Assembly: GCF_000276605.1 (NCBI RefSeq)
Contig: NZ_AKJX01000207.1
Location: forward strand, 1 to 64,000
Direction of reading: 5' to 3'
Length of the DNA stretch: 64,000 nucleotides
Source of the DNA: Acidovorax sp. CF316
GTDB taxonomy: Bacteria > Pseudomonadota > Gammaproteobacteria > Burkholderiales > Burkholderiaceae_C
The position numbers and the translations under genes are program-made. Of the stretch, positions 27,851 to 38,251 are shown one piece after another (position 1 is the first letter of the stretch; each line of letters begins with the position of its first letter). Below the pieces are notes generated by a model. The model was not told where the DNA came from and made no database searches. It saw only the letters and a program-made list of their open reading frames with translations.

Positions 27851-28046
27851 GGGCGGGAGTCTCCGTTGGATATCTGAAACACAATGCAGCGTGCCGGGCG
27901 GGGCGCACCTGATCACAAAGATTCTATAGACAAAAAAATGCCGGAAACCCCTGTCAACCGCGTACGGGCTGCTATCGTTGCAGGTGGAGCTTCGTGAATA
28001 TTTTGCGGAGCCCTCAACCCGATAGTTCGTCTAGGAAATGGCACAT

Positions 28047-28259
28047 ATGAAAAAACTCCTCGCTGTCCTGATGGCTGGTCTGTTCTCCGCCGGTGCGTCC
28101 TTCGCACAGGCTCCAGCCGCCCCTGCTGCCGCCCCAGCCCCTGCCGCTGCTCCGGCAGCAGCCCCGGCCCCTGCAGCCAAGGCCGCACCCGCCCACAAGC
28201 AGTCCAAGAAAGTGGCGCAAAAGAAGACCAAGAAGCACCCCAAGAAGGCTGCCGCCTGA
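28047..28259 (+). CDS. Small exported Ala/Pro-rich protein with Lys-rich tail
   Basis: 70 aa. The signal peptide (MKKLLAVLMAGLFSAGASFA) is clear. The mature part is a low-complexity run of Ala/Pro (about residues 21-45) followed by a basic tail rich in Lys, Gln and His (KQSKKVAQKKTKKHPKK). The start at 28047 is preferred to the ATG at 28038 because an AGGA lies ten bases before it. Similar small secreted Ala/Pro/Lys proteins are common in this family and have no known role; electrostatic binding to envelope polyanions is a guess. A terminator follows at once. Confidence 0.75.
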   Translation: MKKLLAVLMAGLFSAGASFAQAPAAPAAAPAPAAAPAAAPAPAAKAAPAHKQSKKVAQKKTKKHPKKAAA

Positions 28260-28312
28260 TGGTGCTGGGGGTCTGTGCGGAACTCTGACCCCCACCCTTT
28301 CCGGTTTGCTTC

Positions 28313-28343
28313 AAAATCGCCCGCATCCGCGGGCGATTTTGTT
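28313..28343 (+). terminator. Terminator after the small Ala/Pro-rich protein gene
   Basis: A 12-bp perfect stem, AAAATCGCCCGC (28313-28324) with 28329-28340, loop ATCC, then TTTTGTTT. Confidence 0.88.
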
Positions 28344-28387
28344 TCTGGCGCCCCCTTCTTGTCTTTCCCACCGAATGAACCCTGTCC

Positions 28388-28885
28388 ATGCCCAGCCCGA
28401 GCCTTGCCACACCCCTCTCCTCCTTGCACCGCCGCCTCCACCTGACCGCCTTGCTCGCCATGTCGCTCGCGGCCCTGGCGCCTGCCGCCCAGGCCCAGGA
28501 AGGCCCCCAACTGAACCTGCAGCGCGTGGAACTGACCGCCGGCATGCACCGCATCGATGCCCAGGTGGCCGCGGCCCCACTGGAGCGCCAGATCGGCCTG
28601 ATGAACCGGCCCGAGATGCCCCAGCACGAGGGCATGCTGTTCATCTTCGAGCAGCCCAGCCAGCAGTGCTTCTGGATGAAGAACACGCTGCTGCCGCTGA
28701 CGGCGGCCTTCGTCGCGGACGACGGCACCATCGTCAACCTGGAGGACATGAAGCCGCAGACCCTGGACTCGCACTGCTCCAAGAAGCCCGTGCGCTTCGT
28801 GCTGGAGATGAACCAGGGCTGGTTTGCCAAGAAGGGCATCAAGGCCGGCTCCAGGCTCGGCGGTGCGCCCTTCGCGAAGAAGTGA
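28388..28885 (+). CDS. Exported DUF192 family protein
   Basis: 165 aa. A signal peptide (cleavage near AAQAQ, residue 37) precedes a DUF192 domain with the family hallmarks APLERQIGLMNRPEMPQHEGMLF (quoted in part), CFWMKNTLLPL and LEMNQGWFAKKGIKAGS. DUF192 proteins are small beta-barrel periplasmic proteins of unsettled function. It converges on sodB across a bidirectional terminator. Confidence 0.92.
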   Translation: MPSPSLATPLSSLHRRLHLTALLAMSLAALAPAAQAQEGPQLNLQRVELTAGMHRIDAQVAAAPLERQIGLMNRPEMPQHEGMLFIFEQPSQQCFWMKNTLLPLTAAFVADDGTIVNLEDMKPQTLDSHCSKKPVRFVLEMNQGWFAKKGIKAGSRLGGAPFAKK

Positions 28886-28901
28886 GTTGCCTGCGCCCAT
28901 G

Positions 28902-28928
28902 AAAAAACGGCCCGAGGGCCGTTTTTTT
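28902..28928. terminator. Bidirectional terminator between DUF192 gene and sodB
   Basis: AAAAAACGGCC-CGAG-GGCCGTTTTTT: an 11-bp stem with T-runs on both strands. Confidence 0.92.
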
Positions 28929-28968
28929 TGCTGCCCGCTGAACGGGCGCAAGGATTGCACCCAGGCAA

Positions 28969-29550
28969 TCAGGCGAAGTTGGCTTCGGCGAACTTCCAGT
29001 TGACCAGCTTGTCCAGGAAGGTCTCGACGAACTTGGGGCGCTGGTTGCGGTAGTCGATGTAGTAGGCATGCTCCCACACGTCCACCGTCAGCAGGGCCTT
29101 GTCGGCCGTGGTCAGGGGCGTGCCGGCGGCGCCGGTGTTCACGATGTCGACGCTGCCGTCGGCCTTCTTGACCAGCCAGGTCCAGCCGGAACCGAAGTTG
29201 CCCACGGCGCTCTTGACGAAGGCTTCCTTGAAGGCGGCGTAGCTGCCCCACTTGGCGGTGATGGCCGCAGCCAGCGCGCCCGATGGCTCGCCGCCGCCGG
29301 CGGGTGCCATGCAGTTCCAGAAGAAGGTGTGGTTCCAGATCTGGGCGGCGTTGTTGTAGATGCCACCGCTGGACTTCTTGATGATTTCTTCCAGGGACAG
29401 CGACTCGAACTCCGTGCCCTTTTGCAGGTTGTTGAGGTTCACCACGTAGGCATTGTGGTGCTTGCCGTGGTGGTACTCCAGCGTTTCCTGGCTGTAATGG
29501 GGCGCCAGCGCGTCGATGGCATAGGGCAGCGGGGGAAGGGTATGTTCCAT
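28969..29550 (-). CDS. sodB: Iron superoxide dismutase
   Basis: 193 aa, the usual length. It converts superoxide to peroxide and oxygen in the cytoplasm. Metal ligands are visible: His in [12 protein letters not shown], His in [10 protein letters not shown], and Asp/His in [13 protein letters not shown]. The Gln in the [11 protein letters not shown] segment and [11 protein letters not shown] are typical of the iron rather than manganese form. Start [11 protein letters not shown] at 29550, preceded by GAGGAAA. Confidence 0.98.
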   Translation of the reverse strand: MEHTLPPLPYAIDALAPHYSQETLEYHHGKHHNAYVVNLNNLQKGTEFESLSLEEIIKKSSGGIYNNAAQIWNHTFFWNCMAPAGGGEPSGALAAAITAKWGSYAAFKEAFVKSAVGNFGSGWTWLVKKADGSVDIVNTGAAGTPLTTADKALLTVDVWEHAYYIDYRNQRPKFVETFLDKLVNWKFAEANFA

Positions 29551-29722
29551 GGTGTTTCCTCGTGGTGGTTTGAATTGTGGCGGACTCGCCGGCCGTGAAG
29601 CGGGCAGGCGAACCTGCAGGCGAACGGGCATTGTAGGAAGATCGTGTGACCTCTGCAGAGAAGTTGGCAAGCAATCGTGCCACGCCGTGCGGAGATGCGC
29701 GCTGATCCTACAGCGCCATGGG

Positions 29723-31036
29723 CTACAACAGGCGGGGCTGGGCCGCCACGGTGACGTCCACCGCCCCATCGGCCAGCGTCGCGCGCAGGGCGTCGCCCGG
29801 ACGGGCCTGGCGCACGCTGGTGACGGCGCGGCCCTCGGCATCGGCCAGCAGCGCGTAGCCGCGCTGCAGCACCAGGCGCGGGTCCAGCAGCTCCAGGCGC
29901 AGCGCGGCACGGTCCACCCGTTCGCGCAGGCCATCGATGCGGCGCTGCACCTGCACCGGCAAGGCGGCTGCGGCCGCCTGCTGGGCCTGCTCCATGCGCT
30001 GCAGGCGCAGCAGCACGGCATGGCGCATGCGCTGGGCCGTGCGGGCCATCTGCAGTTGTTCGCGCGCCACCAGCCCCGAGGGGCGGCCCAGGCGCGCGGC
30101 GGCCTGGTCCAGCCGCTGGTGGCGGGCGTCCAGCAGGCGCTGGATGCCATCAGCGATGCGGCCTTCGATCAGATCCAGGGCCCCCAGCCAGACTTCGCGC
30201 GGCTGCGCTACCAACTCGGCCGCCGCCGTAGGGGTGGGTGCGCGCAGATCGGCGCAGAAGTCGGCAATCGTGAAATCGGTCTCGTGCCCCACGCCGCTGA
30301 CCAGCGGCACCGGGCTTTGCACAATGGTGCGGGCGAGCTGCTCGTCGTTGAAGGCCCACAGGTCCTCGATGGAGCCGCCACCGCGCACCAGCAGGATGGT
30401 GTCGATGTGCGGCTGGCCGGCCGCAGGCCCCTGCTCCGCCAGCCGGTACAGCCGCGCCAGCGCCGAGACAATGGACTGCGGCGCCGCCGCGCCCTGCACC
30501 TGCGCCGGGGCCAGCACCACGGGGATGTGCGGCGCCCGGCGGCGCAAGGCCGTCACCACGTCGTGCAGCGCAGCCGCCCCGAGCGAGGTCACGAGGCCAA
30601 TGCCGCGCGGCTGCACGGGCAGTGGCCGCTTGCGCGCCGTGTCGAACAGACCTTCGGCCTCGAGCTGGGCCTTGAGGCGCAGGAACTGCTCGAACAGCGC
30701 GCCCTGCCCCGCGCGCTGCATGCTTTCCACAATGAACTGCAGGTCGCCCCGGGCCTCGTACACCCCGAGCTTGCCGCGCACCTCCACCAATTCACCATCG
30801 CGCGGCGAAAAGTCAAGCAGGCTGGCCGCGCGGCGGAACATGGCGCAACGCAGCTGGCCCTGGGGGTCCTTGATCGAGAAATAGCAATGCCCGCTGGATG
30901 CGCGCGAGAAGCCCGTGATCTCGCCGCGCACCGCGACAGGATTGAAGCGCGCCTCCAGCGCATCAGCAATGGCGCGGCACAGCGCGCCAACTTCCCATAC
31001 GCGCGGCGCCACCATGGGGTTTGCGCGTTCAAACAT
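29723..31036 (-). CDS. xseA: Exodeoxyribonuclease VII large subunit
   Basis: 437 aa. The N-terminal OB-fold ([27 protein letters not shown], quoted in part) binds single-stranded DNA. The catalytic core contains [18 protein letters not shown] and [18 protein letters not shown], plus [22 protein letters not shown]. The C-terminal half is a long coiled coil that binds XseB subunits. It degrades single-stranded DNA into oligonucleotides during repair. xseB is not in the window. Start at 31036 ([17 protein letters not shown]). Confidence 0.96.
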   Translation of the reverse strand: MFERANPMVAPRVWEVGALCRAIADALEARFNPVAVRGEITGFSRASSGHCYFSIKDPQGQLRCAMFRRAASLLDFSPRDGELVEVRGKLGVYEARGDLQFIVESMQRAGQGALFEQFLRLKAQLEAEGLFDTARKRPLPVQPRGIGLVTSLGAAALHDVVTALRRRAPHIPVVLAPAQVQGAAAPQSIVSALARLYRLAEQGPAAGQPHIDTILLVRGGGSIEDLWAFNDEQLARTIVQSPVPLVSGVGHETDFTIADFCADLRAPTPTAAAELVAQPREVWLGALDLIEGRIADGIQRLLDARHQRLDQAAARLGRPSGLVAREQLQMARTAQRMRHAVLLRLQRMEQAQQAAAAALPVQVQRRIDGLRERVDRAALRLELLDPRLVLQRGYALLADAEGRAVTSVRQARPGDALRATLADGAVDVTVAAQPRLL

Positions 31037-31389
31037 GAGCAACGGCGGCCATTGGCGCCCCATTGACAGGCCGAGTCTTCCACAGAAACGGCGATGCAGC
31101 GCTCCGCATTGCCTGAGAAGCATTCTCGCCTCGAATGCCACAGATGCACGTGCAAGTCATTGATTTATAAGGATTTTTCACTGCGCAATTTTTCATCAAT
31201 CTGTTGCAAGCACGGCGCCAAGCCACTTTGCGGGCCTGGACAGCCCGGTTGCCCACAAAGTTATCCACAGTTTTTGTGGGTGACGCGCCGGCCTAAAAGA
31301 GCGTCCGCCAAGGTAACGGTTTGTGACCGAAAGCTGTCAAGAAGCTGGGCCATAATCACCGATTGCCCCTCATCTGCGCGGAGAGAGAT
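31037..31389. other. 353-base divergent intergenic region xseA/exbB
   Basis: A relatively AT-rich stretch (about 31150-31210) and a perfect DnaA-box-like 9-mer inside a short inverted repeat (31252-31280) are the only structures seen. It should hold the promoters of both xseA and exbB, but no clear -35/-10 pair could be assigned. Confidence 0.5.
31261..31269 (+). promoter_or_regulatory. DnaA box TTATCCACA within an inverted repeat
   Basis: TTATCCACA is a perfect match to the high-affinity DnaA box. It lies between inverted arms CCCACAAA (31252-31259) and TTTGTGGG (31273-31280). A weaker box-like TTGCCCACA precedes it at 31249-31257. One box in a divergent promoter region suggests DnaA-linked transcription control or chance, not an origin. 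Confidence 0.45.
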
Positions 31390-32031
31390 TTGCTGTCCAT
31401 CATACAAGCCGCAGGCTGGCCGATCTGGCCGCTGATCCTGTGTTCCATCCTCGGAATGGCCCTGGTCATCGAACGTTTCGTGGCCCTCAAGACGGCCCGT
31501 GTAGCCCCACCCAAGCTGCTCGATGAAGCCATCACCGTTTCGTCCAAAAGCCTGCCCACGCCCGACGTGGTGAATCAGCTGGCCCAGAACTCGGCCCTGG
31601 GCGAGGTGCTGGCCAGTGGCCTGCGCACGCTCAACAGCAACCCGCAGTGCAGCGAGGCCGACCTGCGCGCTGCCATGGAAGGCACGGGCCGCTCCGTGGC
31701 CCACCGGCTCGAAAAGTACCTGGCCGCCCTGGCCACCATCGCTTCGGCGGCGCCCCTGCTGGGCCTCTTGGGCACCGTCATCGGCATGATCGAGATCTTC
31801 GGCTCCCAGGCCGGCGGCGGTGGCGTGGGTCAGGCCATGGGCGGGGGCAACCCGGCCCGGCTGGCACACGGCATCTCGATCGCGCTGTACAACACGGCCT
31901 TCGGCCTGATCGTGGCCATCCCGGCGCTGATCTTCTGGCGCTATTTCCGCGGCCGCGTCGATGCCTACCTGCTGACCCTGGAACTCGCATCCGAGCAGTT
32001 CGTGCGCCACATCCTGCGCCACAAGAAGTGA
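31390..32031 (+). CDS. exbB: ExbB/TolQ/MotA proton channel family protein
   Basis: 213 aa with three membrane helices. The first lies in the opening AAGWPIWPLILCSILGMAL, and the other two flank the MotA/TolQ signature ALATIASAAPLLGLLGTVIGMI (quoted in part) and HGISIALYNTAFGLIVAIPAL. With ExbD it forms a proton-driven motor that energises TonB-dependent outer-membrane transport. The start is TTG at 31390, six bases after GGAG; this gives the family's usual MLSIIQAAGWPIWPL beginning. It is the first gene of exbB-exbD-lpxK-trm112-kdsB. No tonB is adjacent. Confidence 0.93.
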   Translation: MLSIIQAAGWPIWPLILCSILGMALVIERFVALKTARVAPPKLLDEAITVSSKSLPTPDVVNQLAQNSALGEVLASGLRTLNSNPQCSEADLRAAMEGTGRSVAHRLEKYLAALATIASAAPLLGLLGTVIGMIEIFGSQAGGGGVGQAMGGGNPARLAHGISIALYNTAFGLIVAIPALIFWRYFRGRVDAYLLTLELASEQFVRHILRHKK

Positions 32032-32041
32032 CGGGGCGGCC

Positions 32042-32485
32042 ATGAACTTCCGCCCCCGCACCAAGGAAGAACCCGAGATCAACCTGATCCCGTTCATCGA
32101 CGTGCTGCTGGTGATCCTCATCTTCCTGATGCTGACCACCACCTACAGCAAGTTCACCGAGCTGCAGCTGACCCTGCCCGTGGCCGACACCGAGCAGCAG
32201 CGCGACCACCCCAAGGAAGTCGTGGTCGCGGTGGCGGCGGATGGCCGCTATGCGGTGAACAAGGCCGGCGTGGACGGCAAGAGCGTCGATGCCGTGGCCC
32301 GCGCCCTGCGCGAAGCCGCCACCGCCATCGGCAAGGACAGCGTGGTCATCATCAGCGCCGATGCGATGTCGCCCCACCAGGCCGTGGTGACGGTGATGGA
32401 GGCTGCGCGCCGCGTGGGCCTGACGCAGATCACCTTTGCCACCCAGTCATCGGCTGGCGCGCGCGCAGGCAACGGCGCCCGCTAG
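32042..32485 (+). CDS. exbD: ExbD/TolR family protein
   Basis: 147 aa. The N-terminal cytoplasmic part ([20 protein letters not shown]) carries the essential membrane Asp of ExbD (FIDVLL), followed by one membrane helix and a periplasmic domain. It partners ExbB, whose gene ends ten bases upstream. Its stop is five bases before lpxK, a tight operon. Confidence 0.96.
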   Translation: MNFRPRTKEEPEINLIPFIDVLLVILIFLMLTTTYSKFTELQLTLPVADTEQQRDHPKEVVVAVAADGRYAVNKAGVDGKSVDAVARALREAATAIGKDSVVIISADAMSPHQAVVTVMEAARRVGLTQITFATQSSAGARAGNGAR

Positions 32486-32490
32486 CGGAC

Positions 32491-33561
32491 ATGGCTGCCC
32501 CAGGGCTGCAGCCGCCCCCTTCTGCCGGTCTGGCAAGGGCCTGGCAATCCCGGGGCCTTGCTGCCTGGGCCCTGTGGCCCGTCTCCCTGCCCTACGGTGC
32601 CCTGGTGCGGCTGCGCCGGGCCCTGTACCGCAATGGCACGCTGCGCTCCGAACACCCCGGGCGCCCGACCATCGTGGTGGGCAATGTGATTGCCGGCGGC
32701 GCCGGCAAGACCCCCGTGGTGATGGCCCTGGTGGAGCATCTCAAGGCCCGCGGGCTCAAGCCCGGGGTTGTCTCGCGCGGCTATGGCCGCAGCACCGCCG
32801 ACTGCCGCGAGGTGCTGGCCGACAGCCCGGCCAGCGAGGTCGGCGACGAACCCGCCCTGATCGCGCGCAACTGCGGCGTGCCGGTCTTCGTGGACCGCCA
32901 GCGGACCAGCGCGGCACGGGCGCTGCTGGCCCGCCATCCAGGCATCGACGTGATCATCTGCGACGACGGCCTGCAGCACCTGGCACTGCAGCGCGACCTG
33001 GAGGTCTGCGTCTTCAACGACCAGGGGGTCGGCAACGGCCTTCTGCTGCCCGCAGGGCCGCTGCGCGAGCCCTGGCCGCGCAAGGTGGACTGGGTGCTGC
33101 ATCCCGACACCACCCCCCCCCCGGCCGGCACGGCACCCGCGTTTGCATTGCAGCGCGGCCTGGCCAACCATGCCGTGCGCGCCGATGGCAGCAGCGTGCC
33201 GCTGCCATCGCTGCGCGGCCAACCCGTGCATGCCCTGGCGGCGATTGCCCGGCCCGAAGACTTTTTCGGCATGCTGCGGGCCCAGGGGCTGACCCTGGCG
33301 CGCACCACCGCACTGCCCGACCACCACGACTTCACCGGCTTCACCGACCCGAGCGATGGGGCAGCACCGGGCACGCAAATGCCACTGCTGTGCACGGCCA
33401 AGGACGCGGTGAAGCTCTGGAGCCTGCGCCCCGATGCGCTGGCCGTTCCGCTCGAAGTGCGCCTGGACCTGGGCTTTTTCGCAGCCCTCGACGCCCGGCT
33501 GGCTGTTTTGCTGGGCGCCGCCTCGCTATCATCGCCCCCTGCCCGCCCATCAGGCGATTGA
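32491..33561 (+). CDS. lpxK: Tetraacyldisaccharide 4'-kinase
   Basis: 356 aa. It phosphorylates the lipid A disaccharide at the 4' position, the sixth step of lipid A synthesis, at the inner membrane. The P-loop is [14 protein letters not shown] near residues 70-83, followed by LVSRGYGRS-type ([10 protein letters not shown]) and [20 protein letters not shown]. The [15 protein letters not shown] segment is the conserved catalytic region. An N-terminal hydrophobic helix anchors it to the membrane. Confidence 0.97.
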   Translation: MAAPGLQPPPSAGLARAWQSRGLAAWALWPVSLPYGALVRLRRALYRNGTLRSEHPGRPTIVVGNVIAGGAGKTPVVMALVEHLKARGLKPGVVSRGYGRSTADCREVLADSPASEVGDEPALIARNCGVPVFVDRQRTSAARALLARHPGIDVIICDDGLQHLALQRDLEVCVFNDQGVGNGLLLPAGPLREPWPRKVDWVLHPDTTPPPAGTAPAFALQRGLANHAVRADGSSVPLPSLRGQPVHALAAIARPEDFFGMLRAQGLTLARTTALPDHHDFTGFTDPSDGAAPGTQMPLLCTAKDAVKLWSLRPDALAVPLEVRLDLGFFAALDARLAVLLGAASLSSPPARPSGD

Positions 33562-33600
33562 TTGACTGACTGAACCAACGTTTGCCGGAAAGCTGCCGCC

Positions 33601-33783
33601 ATGGACCCCAAACTGCTTGAACTGCTGGTCTGCCCCGTTACCAAGGGCCCGCTGACCTTTGACCGCGAGCACCAGGAACTGGTCTCGCGCAGCGCGCGCC
33701 TGGCCTACCCGGTGCGCGACGGCATCCCCGTGCTGCTCGAAAACGAGGCGCGCACGCTGACCGACGAAGAAGTCGAGGCATGA
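33601..33783 (+). CDS. Trm112 family protein
   Basis: 60 aa with the Trm112/UPF0434 pattern [19 protein letters not shown] and the C-terminal [18 protein letters not shown]. Only one cysteine of the zinc-binding set is seen (LVCPV), as in many bacterial members that have lost zinc. In eukaryotes Trm112 activates methyltransferases; bacterial partners are poorly known. It lies between lpxK and kdsB, a conserved position, and its stop overlaps the kdsB start by four bases. Confidence 0.92.
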   Translation: MDPKLLELLVCPVTKGPLTFDREHQELVSRSARLAYPVRDGIPVLLENEARTLTDEEVEA

Positions 33784-34574
33784 GCGCGGTGGTGCCCGCA
33801 TCCGCGCCCTTCACGGTCGTGATCCCGGCGCGCATGGCATCGAGCCGGCTGCCGGACAAACCCCTGGCCGACATCGCCGGCCTGCCCATGGTGGTGCGCG
33901 TGGCCCAGCGCGCGGCGCTGAGCGGCGCCGCCCGCGTGGTGGTGGCGGCCGATGACGCGCGCGTGCTGCACGCCTGCCAGGCGCATGGCGTGCCCGCCAT
34001 CCTGACCCGCACCGACCATGCCAGCGGCAGCGACCGGCTGGCCGAGGCCTGCGAGCAACTGGGCCTGGCAGGCGACGACATCGTGGTCAATGTGCAGGGC
34101 GACGAACCGCTGATGGACGCGAGCCTCATCGACGCCGTGGCGGCCCTGTTGCCAGCGCGGCCCGAGGCCAGCATGGGCACGGCTGCGCACACCATCCACA
34201 CCCTGGCCGACTACGAAAACCCGAACGTGGTGAAGGTGGTGCTGGATGCCCGCGGTCTGGCGCACTACTTCAGCCGCGCCCCCATTCCGTGGGCGCGCGA
34301 CCATGCGGGCACGGCCTGGTGGGAAAGCGCAACGGGCGCGGTGCCGGCAGGCTTCGCACCGCTGCGCCACATCGGCATCTACAGCTACCGCGCGGGCTTT
34401 CTGCGCGCCTTTCCCACCCTGTCCCAGGCACCTACCGAGGTCATGGAAGCGCTGGAGCAATTGCGTGCGCTGTGGCACGGCCACCGCATTGCCGTGCATG
34501 TCACGGACACGGCACCCGGCCCCGGCGTGGACACCCCGCAGGACCTCGAGCGCGTGCGCGCCCTGCTGGCCTGA
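33780..34574 (+). CDS. kdsB: 3-deoxy-manno-octulosonate cytidylyltransferase
   Basis: 264 aa. It activates Kdo as CMP-Kdo for the LPS inner core. The nucleotide-binding N-terminus [19 protein letters not shown], the [10 protein letters not shown] metal-binding loop and the [15 protein letters not shown] segment identify the family. It is coupled to the Trm112 gene by an ATGA overlap. Confidence 0.97.
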   Translation: MSAVVPASAPFTVVIPARMASSRLPDKPLADIAGLPMVVRVAQRAALSGAARVVVAADDARVLHACQAHGVPAILTRTDHASGSDRLAEACEQLGLAGDDIVVNVQGDEPLMDASLIDAVAALLPARPEASMGTAAHTIHTLADYENPNVVKVVLDARGLAHYFSRAPIPWARDHAGTAWWESATGAVPAGFAPLRHIGIYSYRAGFLRAFPTLSQAPTEVMEALEQLRALWHGHRIAVHVTDTAPGPGVDTPQDLERVRALLA

Positions 34575-35551
<977 letters not shown>

Positions 35552-35572
35552 TTTTTCGGCTGCGGCCACACC

Positions 35573-35607
35573 AACAACAAAGCCGGGCATGCCCGGCTTT
35601 GTTGTTT
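35573..35607. terminator. Bidirectional terminator after adk
   Basis: A perfect 16-bp stem (35573-35588 with 35591-35606) built round AGCCGGGCATGCCCGGCT. It separates adk from the convergent DUF3617 gene. T-tracts are interrupted (TTTGTTGTTT), so efficiency is uncertain. Confidence 0.8.
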
Positions 35608-35641
35608 CTGCACGCCTTGGAGGCGCTGCCTGCCGCGCAGC

Positions 35642-36136
35642 TTACTTGGTCTTCGGGGCAGGAGGAATGGGCATGTTGGGCATGGTCATGGAGCCGGGCT
35701 TCTGGCCAGCGGCACAGGGGCCGAGGTAACGGGCCTCCATCACGGTATTGTCGCTGGCCTTGCCCATGAGCGGCGGGTTGAACGTGCTTTTGACCTCGAC
35801 CTTGTAGGCGCTGGAATAGTCGCCCGAGCTCACCGACTGCGAGGTCACCGTGGTCGAACCGATCTTGCAGACCGCATCGGCAGTGATGGTGTTGCCACTG
35901 CGCTTGATGTCGTTCTTGCTGCACATGGTCTTGGACTGCTCCAGGGCCGTCTTCTGCATCTGGGCCTCGAAGGCCTCATCCGTGCACTGCTGCATCACGG
36001 TGGGCGGCGTGCCTGGGCTGGATGTGGCCTTGATCTCCCACAGCCCCGCCTTGCGCTTGGGCATGTCCTGGGATTGCGCAGGCAGGGCTGCCAGTGCCAC
36101 GGCTGCGGCCACGAGAGAGAGGGAAACGAAACGCAT
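35642..36136 (-). CDS. Exported DUF3617 family protein
   Basis: 164 aa with a signal peptide (LSLVAAAVALAALPAQSQ) and the DUF3617 pattern: RKAGLWEIKATSS, a CTDEAFEAQM segment, then a cysteine pair (MCSKNDIKRSGNTITADAVC) likely to form a disulfide, and TTVTSQSVSSGDYSSAYKVE. Role unknown; the family is abundant in the periplasm of proteobacteria. The C-terminus is Pro/Met-rich. Single gene. Confidence 0.9.
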   Translation of the reverse strand: MRFVSLSLVAAAVALAALPAQSQDMPKRKAGLWEIKATSSPGTPPTVMQQCTDEAFEAQMQKTALEQSKTMCSKNDIKRSGNTITADAVCKIGSTTVTSQSVSSGDYSSAYKVEVKSTFNPPLMGKASDNTVMEARYLGPCAAGQKPGSMTMPNMPIPPAPKTK

Positions 36137-36256
36137 GGGACAACTCCTGCAAAGTGATGCGCCGGATGATAGTTGCGCTCCCGCGCAGAACCAATGGCGC
36201 GGCTAAAAGCTGTGCAACCAAACGTGCACTATTCGACGCGCGCGCCGCTTCTGGCC

Positions 36257-36736
36257 TCAGGCAGGACTGGAGCGCAGGCCGTAGGCCTTGCCATCGACGA
36301 ACAGGTACTCGGCACGCAGCACCGGATCGCCCTTCTCCTCGCGCAACGTGAAGCCCAGTACCGAGATGGCCGTGCCCGGCTTGATCTCGGCCACCTGCCA
36401 GGCCTGCATGCGGGTCAGCGGCGCCAGCTCGACCTCCCACATCCGGTCCCTGCGCGTGGGCAGCACGGCACGGGCCAGCAGGGCCTTGCCATCGACCGGT
36501 GCCGTCTGCGCGGGCACTGCGCGCTGTGCCAGGTTGGGCGGCAAGGCCAGGTTGGCGGGCAGCTCCAGCTCCAGTTCGGCATGCGGGTTCTGCCAGCGCA
36601 CCTTGCGCACTGTGCCTTCGAGGTAGATCGGGCGGTCCGCATCGAAACTGCTCCAGCCGTGGTGGGCATGGGCCGCCAGGGGAACAAGGGGAAGGACGCT
36701 GGCCACGGTGAGAATCTGGCGACGCTGCAAAGGCAT
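36257..36736 (-). CDS. Exported DUF6152 family protein
   Basis: 159 aa. A signal peptide (RRQILTVASVLPLVPLAAHA) leads to the family hallmark HHGWSSFDADRPIYLEGTV and KVRWQNPHAELELELP. The two adjacent His at the mature N-terminus could bind metal, but this is speculative. It follows a small four-helix membrane protein by 20 bases on the same strand, so they probably form one operon. Confidence 0.87.
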   Translation of the reverse strand: MPLQRRQILTVASVLPLVPLAAHAHHGWSSFDADRPIYLEGTVRKVRWQNPHAELELELPANLALPPNLAQRAVPAQTAPVDGKALLARAVLPTRRDRMWEVELAPLTRMQAWQVAEIKPGTAISVLGFTLREEKGDPVLRAEYLFVDGKAYGLRSSPA

Positions 36737-36756
36737 GGAGTTTTTCCTTTCGAATG

Positions 36757-37176
36757 TCAGAGGTACGCTATCCAGCGACCACAGGCGACGATGGCCAGCC
36801 AGATCAGAGTGGACAGCAGCATCTGCGCCCGCGCCAGGCCATCGAGCCGTGCCAGCGAACCGCGCCCATGAAACCACGCCGCGTTGCAGCCGGCAAGCAT
36901 CAACAACAGCATCTTCAGGGTGAAGGCCCGGTTGGCGAGCAATTCCTGGGGCTGCGTGGCAAACATCACCAGGCCCGACAGAGCCGCCATGCCAAAGCCG
37001 CACAGTGCCAGCGACAGGCTCAGTCGCGCCAGGTCCCGGGGCGGCAGCGCGGCACCCCAGCCAAACACCCGCAGCTCCAGCAGCACCAGGTTGCCCAGCA
37101 GCAGTGCAATGCCCACAATGTGCACCACCTCCAGTGCCGGATAGGCCCATACATGGGATCGGAGGGCGGTGAACAT
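36757..37176 (-). CDS. Four-helix membrane protein, DUF6644/DUF2214-like
   Basis: 139 aa with four predicted membrane helices. The opening HVWAYPALEVVHIVGIALLL and the central LSGLVMFATQPQELLAN pattern resemble a small family often found beside DUF6152 genes. The conserved His in EVVHIVG may be a heme or metal ligand; that is inference. It sits upstream of the DUF6152 gene with 20 bases between. Confidence 0.8.
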   Translation of the reverse strand: MFTALRSHVWAYPALEVVHIVGIALLLGNLVLLELRVFGWGAALPPRDLARLSLSLALCGFGMAALSGLVMFATQPQELLANRAFTLKMLLLMLAGCNAAWFHGRGSLARLDGLARAQMLLSTLIWLAIVACGRWIAYL

Positions 37177-37214
37177 GCGGGGCTTCCTGGCGTTGTGGGT
37201 TGGCTTAGGCCTTC

Positions 37215-38168
37215 CTAGCCCAGCAGATCGAGCACCAGGCTGATGCGCGCCTTCACGGGGGACAGGCCGGGAGCGGCCACGAGGGCATTGCCCGGCGTGG
37301 GCAGCAACTGCCCCTCGGGGCAGCGCGTGGCACGCACCACGCGCACACCCACGGCCTGGGCCCGCAGCAACGCGGCCTCCAGCGCATGGTGCAGGGTGCC
37401 GTTGCCGGTGCAGGCAACGACCAGACCCTGGACACCATCGCGCACCAGCGCGTCCACCGCACGACCGCTGGCGCCCGCATGGCTTACCACCAGTTCCACC
37501 CAGGGCCAGGGTGCGTCGGCGGTCTGGTTCTGCATGGCTGCAAGACCCTTGCCTTGCGAGACGGCGGGCCAGCCCTGCACCAGGCGCACTGCGCCCTCTT
37601 CCACCCAGCCCAGCGGCCCGGCATCACCGGAGCTGAACGGGTCGACCCGGTAGGGGTGCACCTTCTGCACGCGCTGCGCGCCATGGATGGCGCCGGCAGC
37701 CACCACCACCACGCCCTGCGCACCAGTGCTGGCCGCCACCGCCACGGCGTCGAGCAGGTTCTGCGGGCCATCGGGCACCAGCGCGGTCGAGGGGCGCATG
37801 GCGCAGGTCAGCACCACGGGCTTGGTCGCATCCAGCACGGAGTGCAGGAACCAGGCCGTCTCTTCGATCGTGTCGGTGCCATGGGTGATGACGACGCCGC
37901 GCACGGCGGGGTCGGCCAGGCACTCGGCGCAGCGCAGCGCCAGGGCCCGCCACACGCCATGCTCCATGTCCTTGCTGTCGATCTGGGCCACCTGCTCGAC
38001 CACCAGGGGACCACCGGCCAGCGCCTGGAGCCCTGGAACGGCCGCCAGCAGCTCGCCCACCCCCACCTGTGCGGCCGTGTAGCCGATGTTGTCCCCCGCC
38101 TGCGCAGCGGTGCCGGCAATGGTGCCGCCCGTACCCAGAACCACAATTTTTTGCGCACTCACTTGCAT
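37215..38168 (-). CDS. Asparaginase
   Basis: 317 aa. It hydrolyses L-asparagine to aspartate. The two catalytic Thr motifs are [12 protein letters not shown] near residue 12 and [15 protein letters not shown] near residue 92. There is no signal peptide, so it is cytoplasmic in spite of sequence resemblance to type II enzymes. It is divergent from lexA with only 83 bases between starts, and both SOS boxes lie in that gap. Confidence 0.94.
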   Translation of the reverse strand: MQVSAQKIVVLGTGGTIAGTAAQAGDNIGYTAAQVGVGELLAAVPGLQALAGGPLVVEQVAQIDSKDMEHGVWRALALRCAECLADPAVRGVVITHGTDTIEETAWFLHSVLDATKPVVLTCAMRPSTALVPDGPQNLLDAVAVAASTGAQGVVVVAAGAIHGAQRVQKVHPYRVDPFSSGDAGPLGWVEEGAVRLVQGWPAVSQGKGLAAMQNQTADAPWPWVELVVSHAGASGRAVDALVRDGVQGLVVACTGNGTLHHALEAALLRAQAVGVRVVRATRCPEGQLLPTPGNALVAAPGLSPVKARISLVLDLLG

Positions 38169-38179
38169 ACTCCGAAAAA

Positions 38180-38195
38180 CTGGTGAAAAATACAG
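38180..38195. promoter_or_regulatory. LexA (SOS) box 1
   Basis: CTGGTGAAAAATACAG fits the CTG-N10-CAG consensus exactly. It is 12 bases from the asparaginase start and 57 bases from the lexA start. Confidence 0.75.
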
Positions 38196-38198
38196 CTA

Positions 38199-38214
38199 CT
38201 GGATTAAAAAACAG
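38199..38214. promoter_or_regulatory. LexA (SOS) box 2
   Basis: CTGGATTAAAAAACAG also fits CTG-N10-CAG. The two boxes are 19 bases apart, as at the autoregulated lexA promoters of other proteobacteria. Confidence 0.78.
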
Positions 38215-38251
38215 TTATTTGCCACTGTACCGGCACACACTGGAAACCACC

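Noticed and set aside
27923-27957. TTGACA and TATAGA upstream of icd on the minus strand
   Set aside because: The hexamers are good but 23 bases apart, too far for a normal sigma70 promoter.
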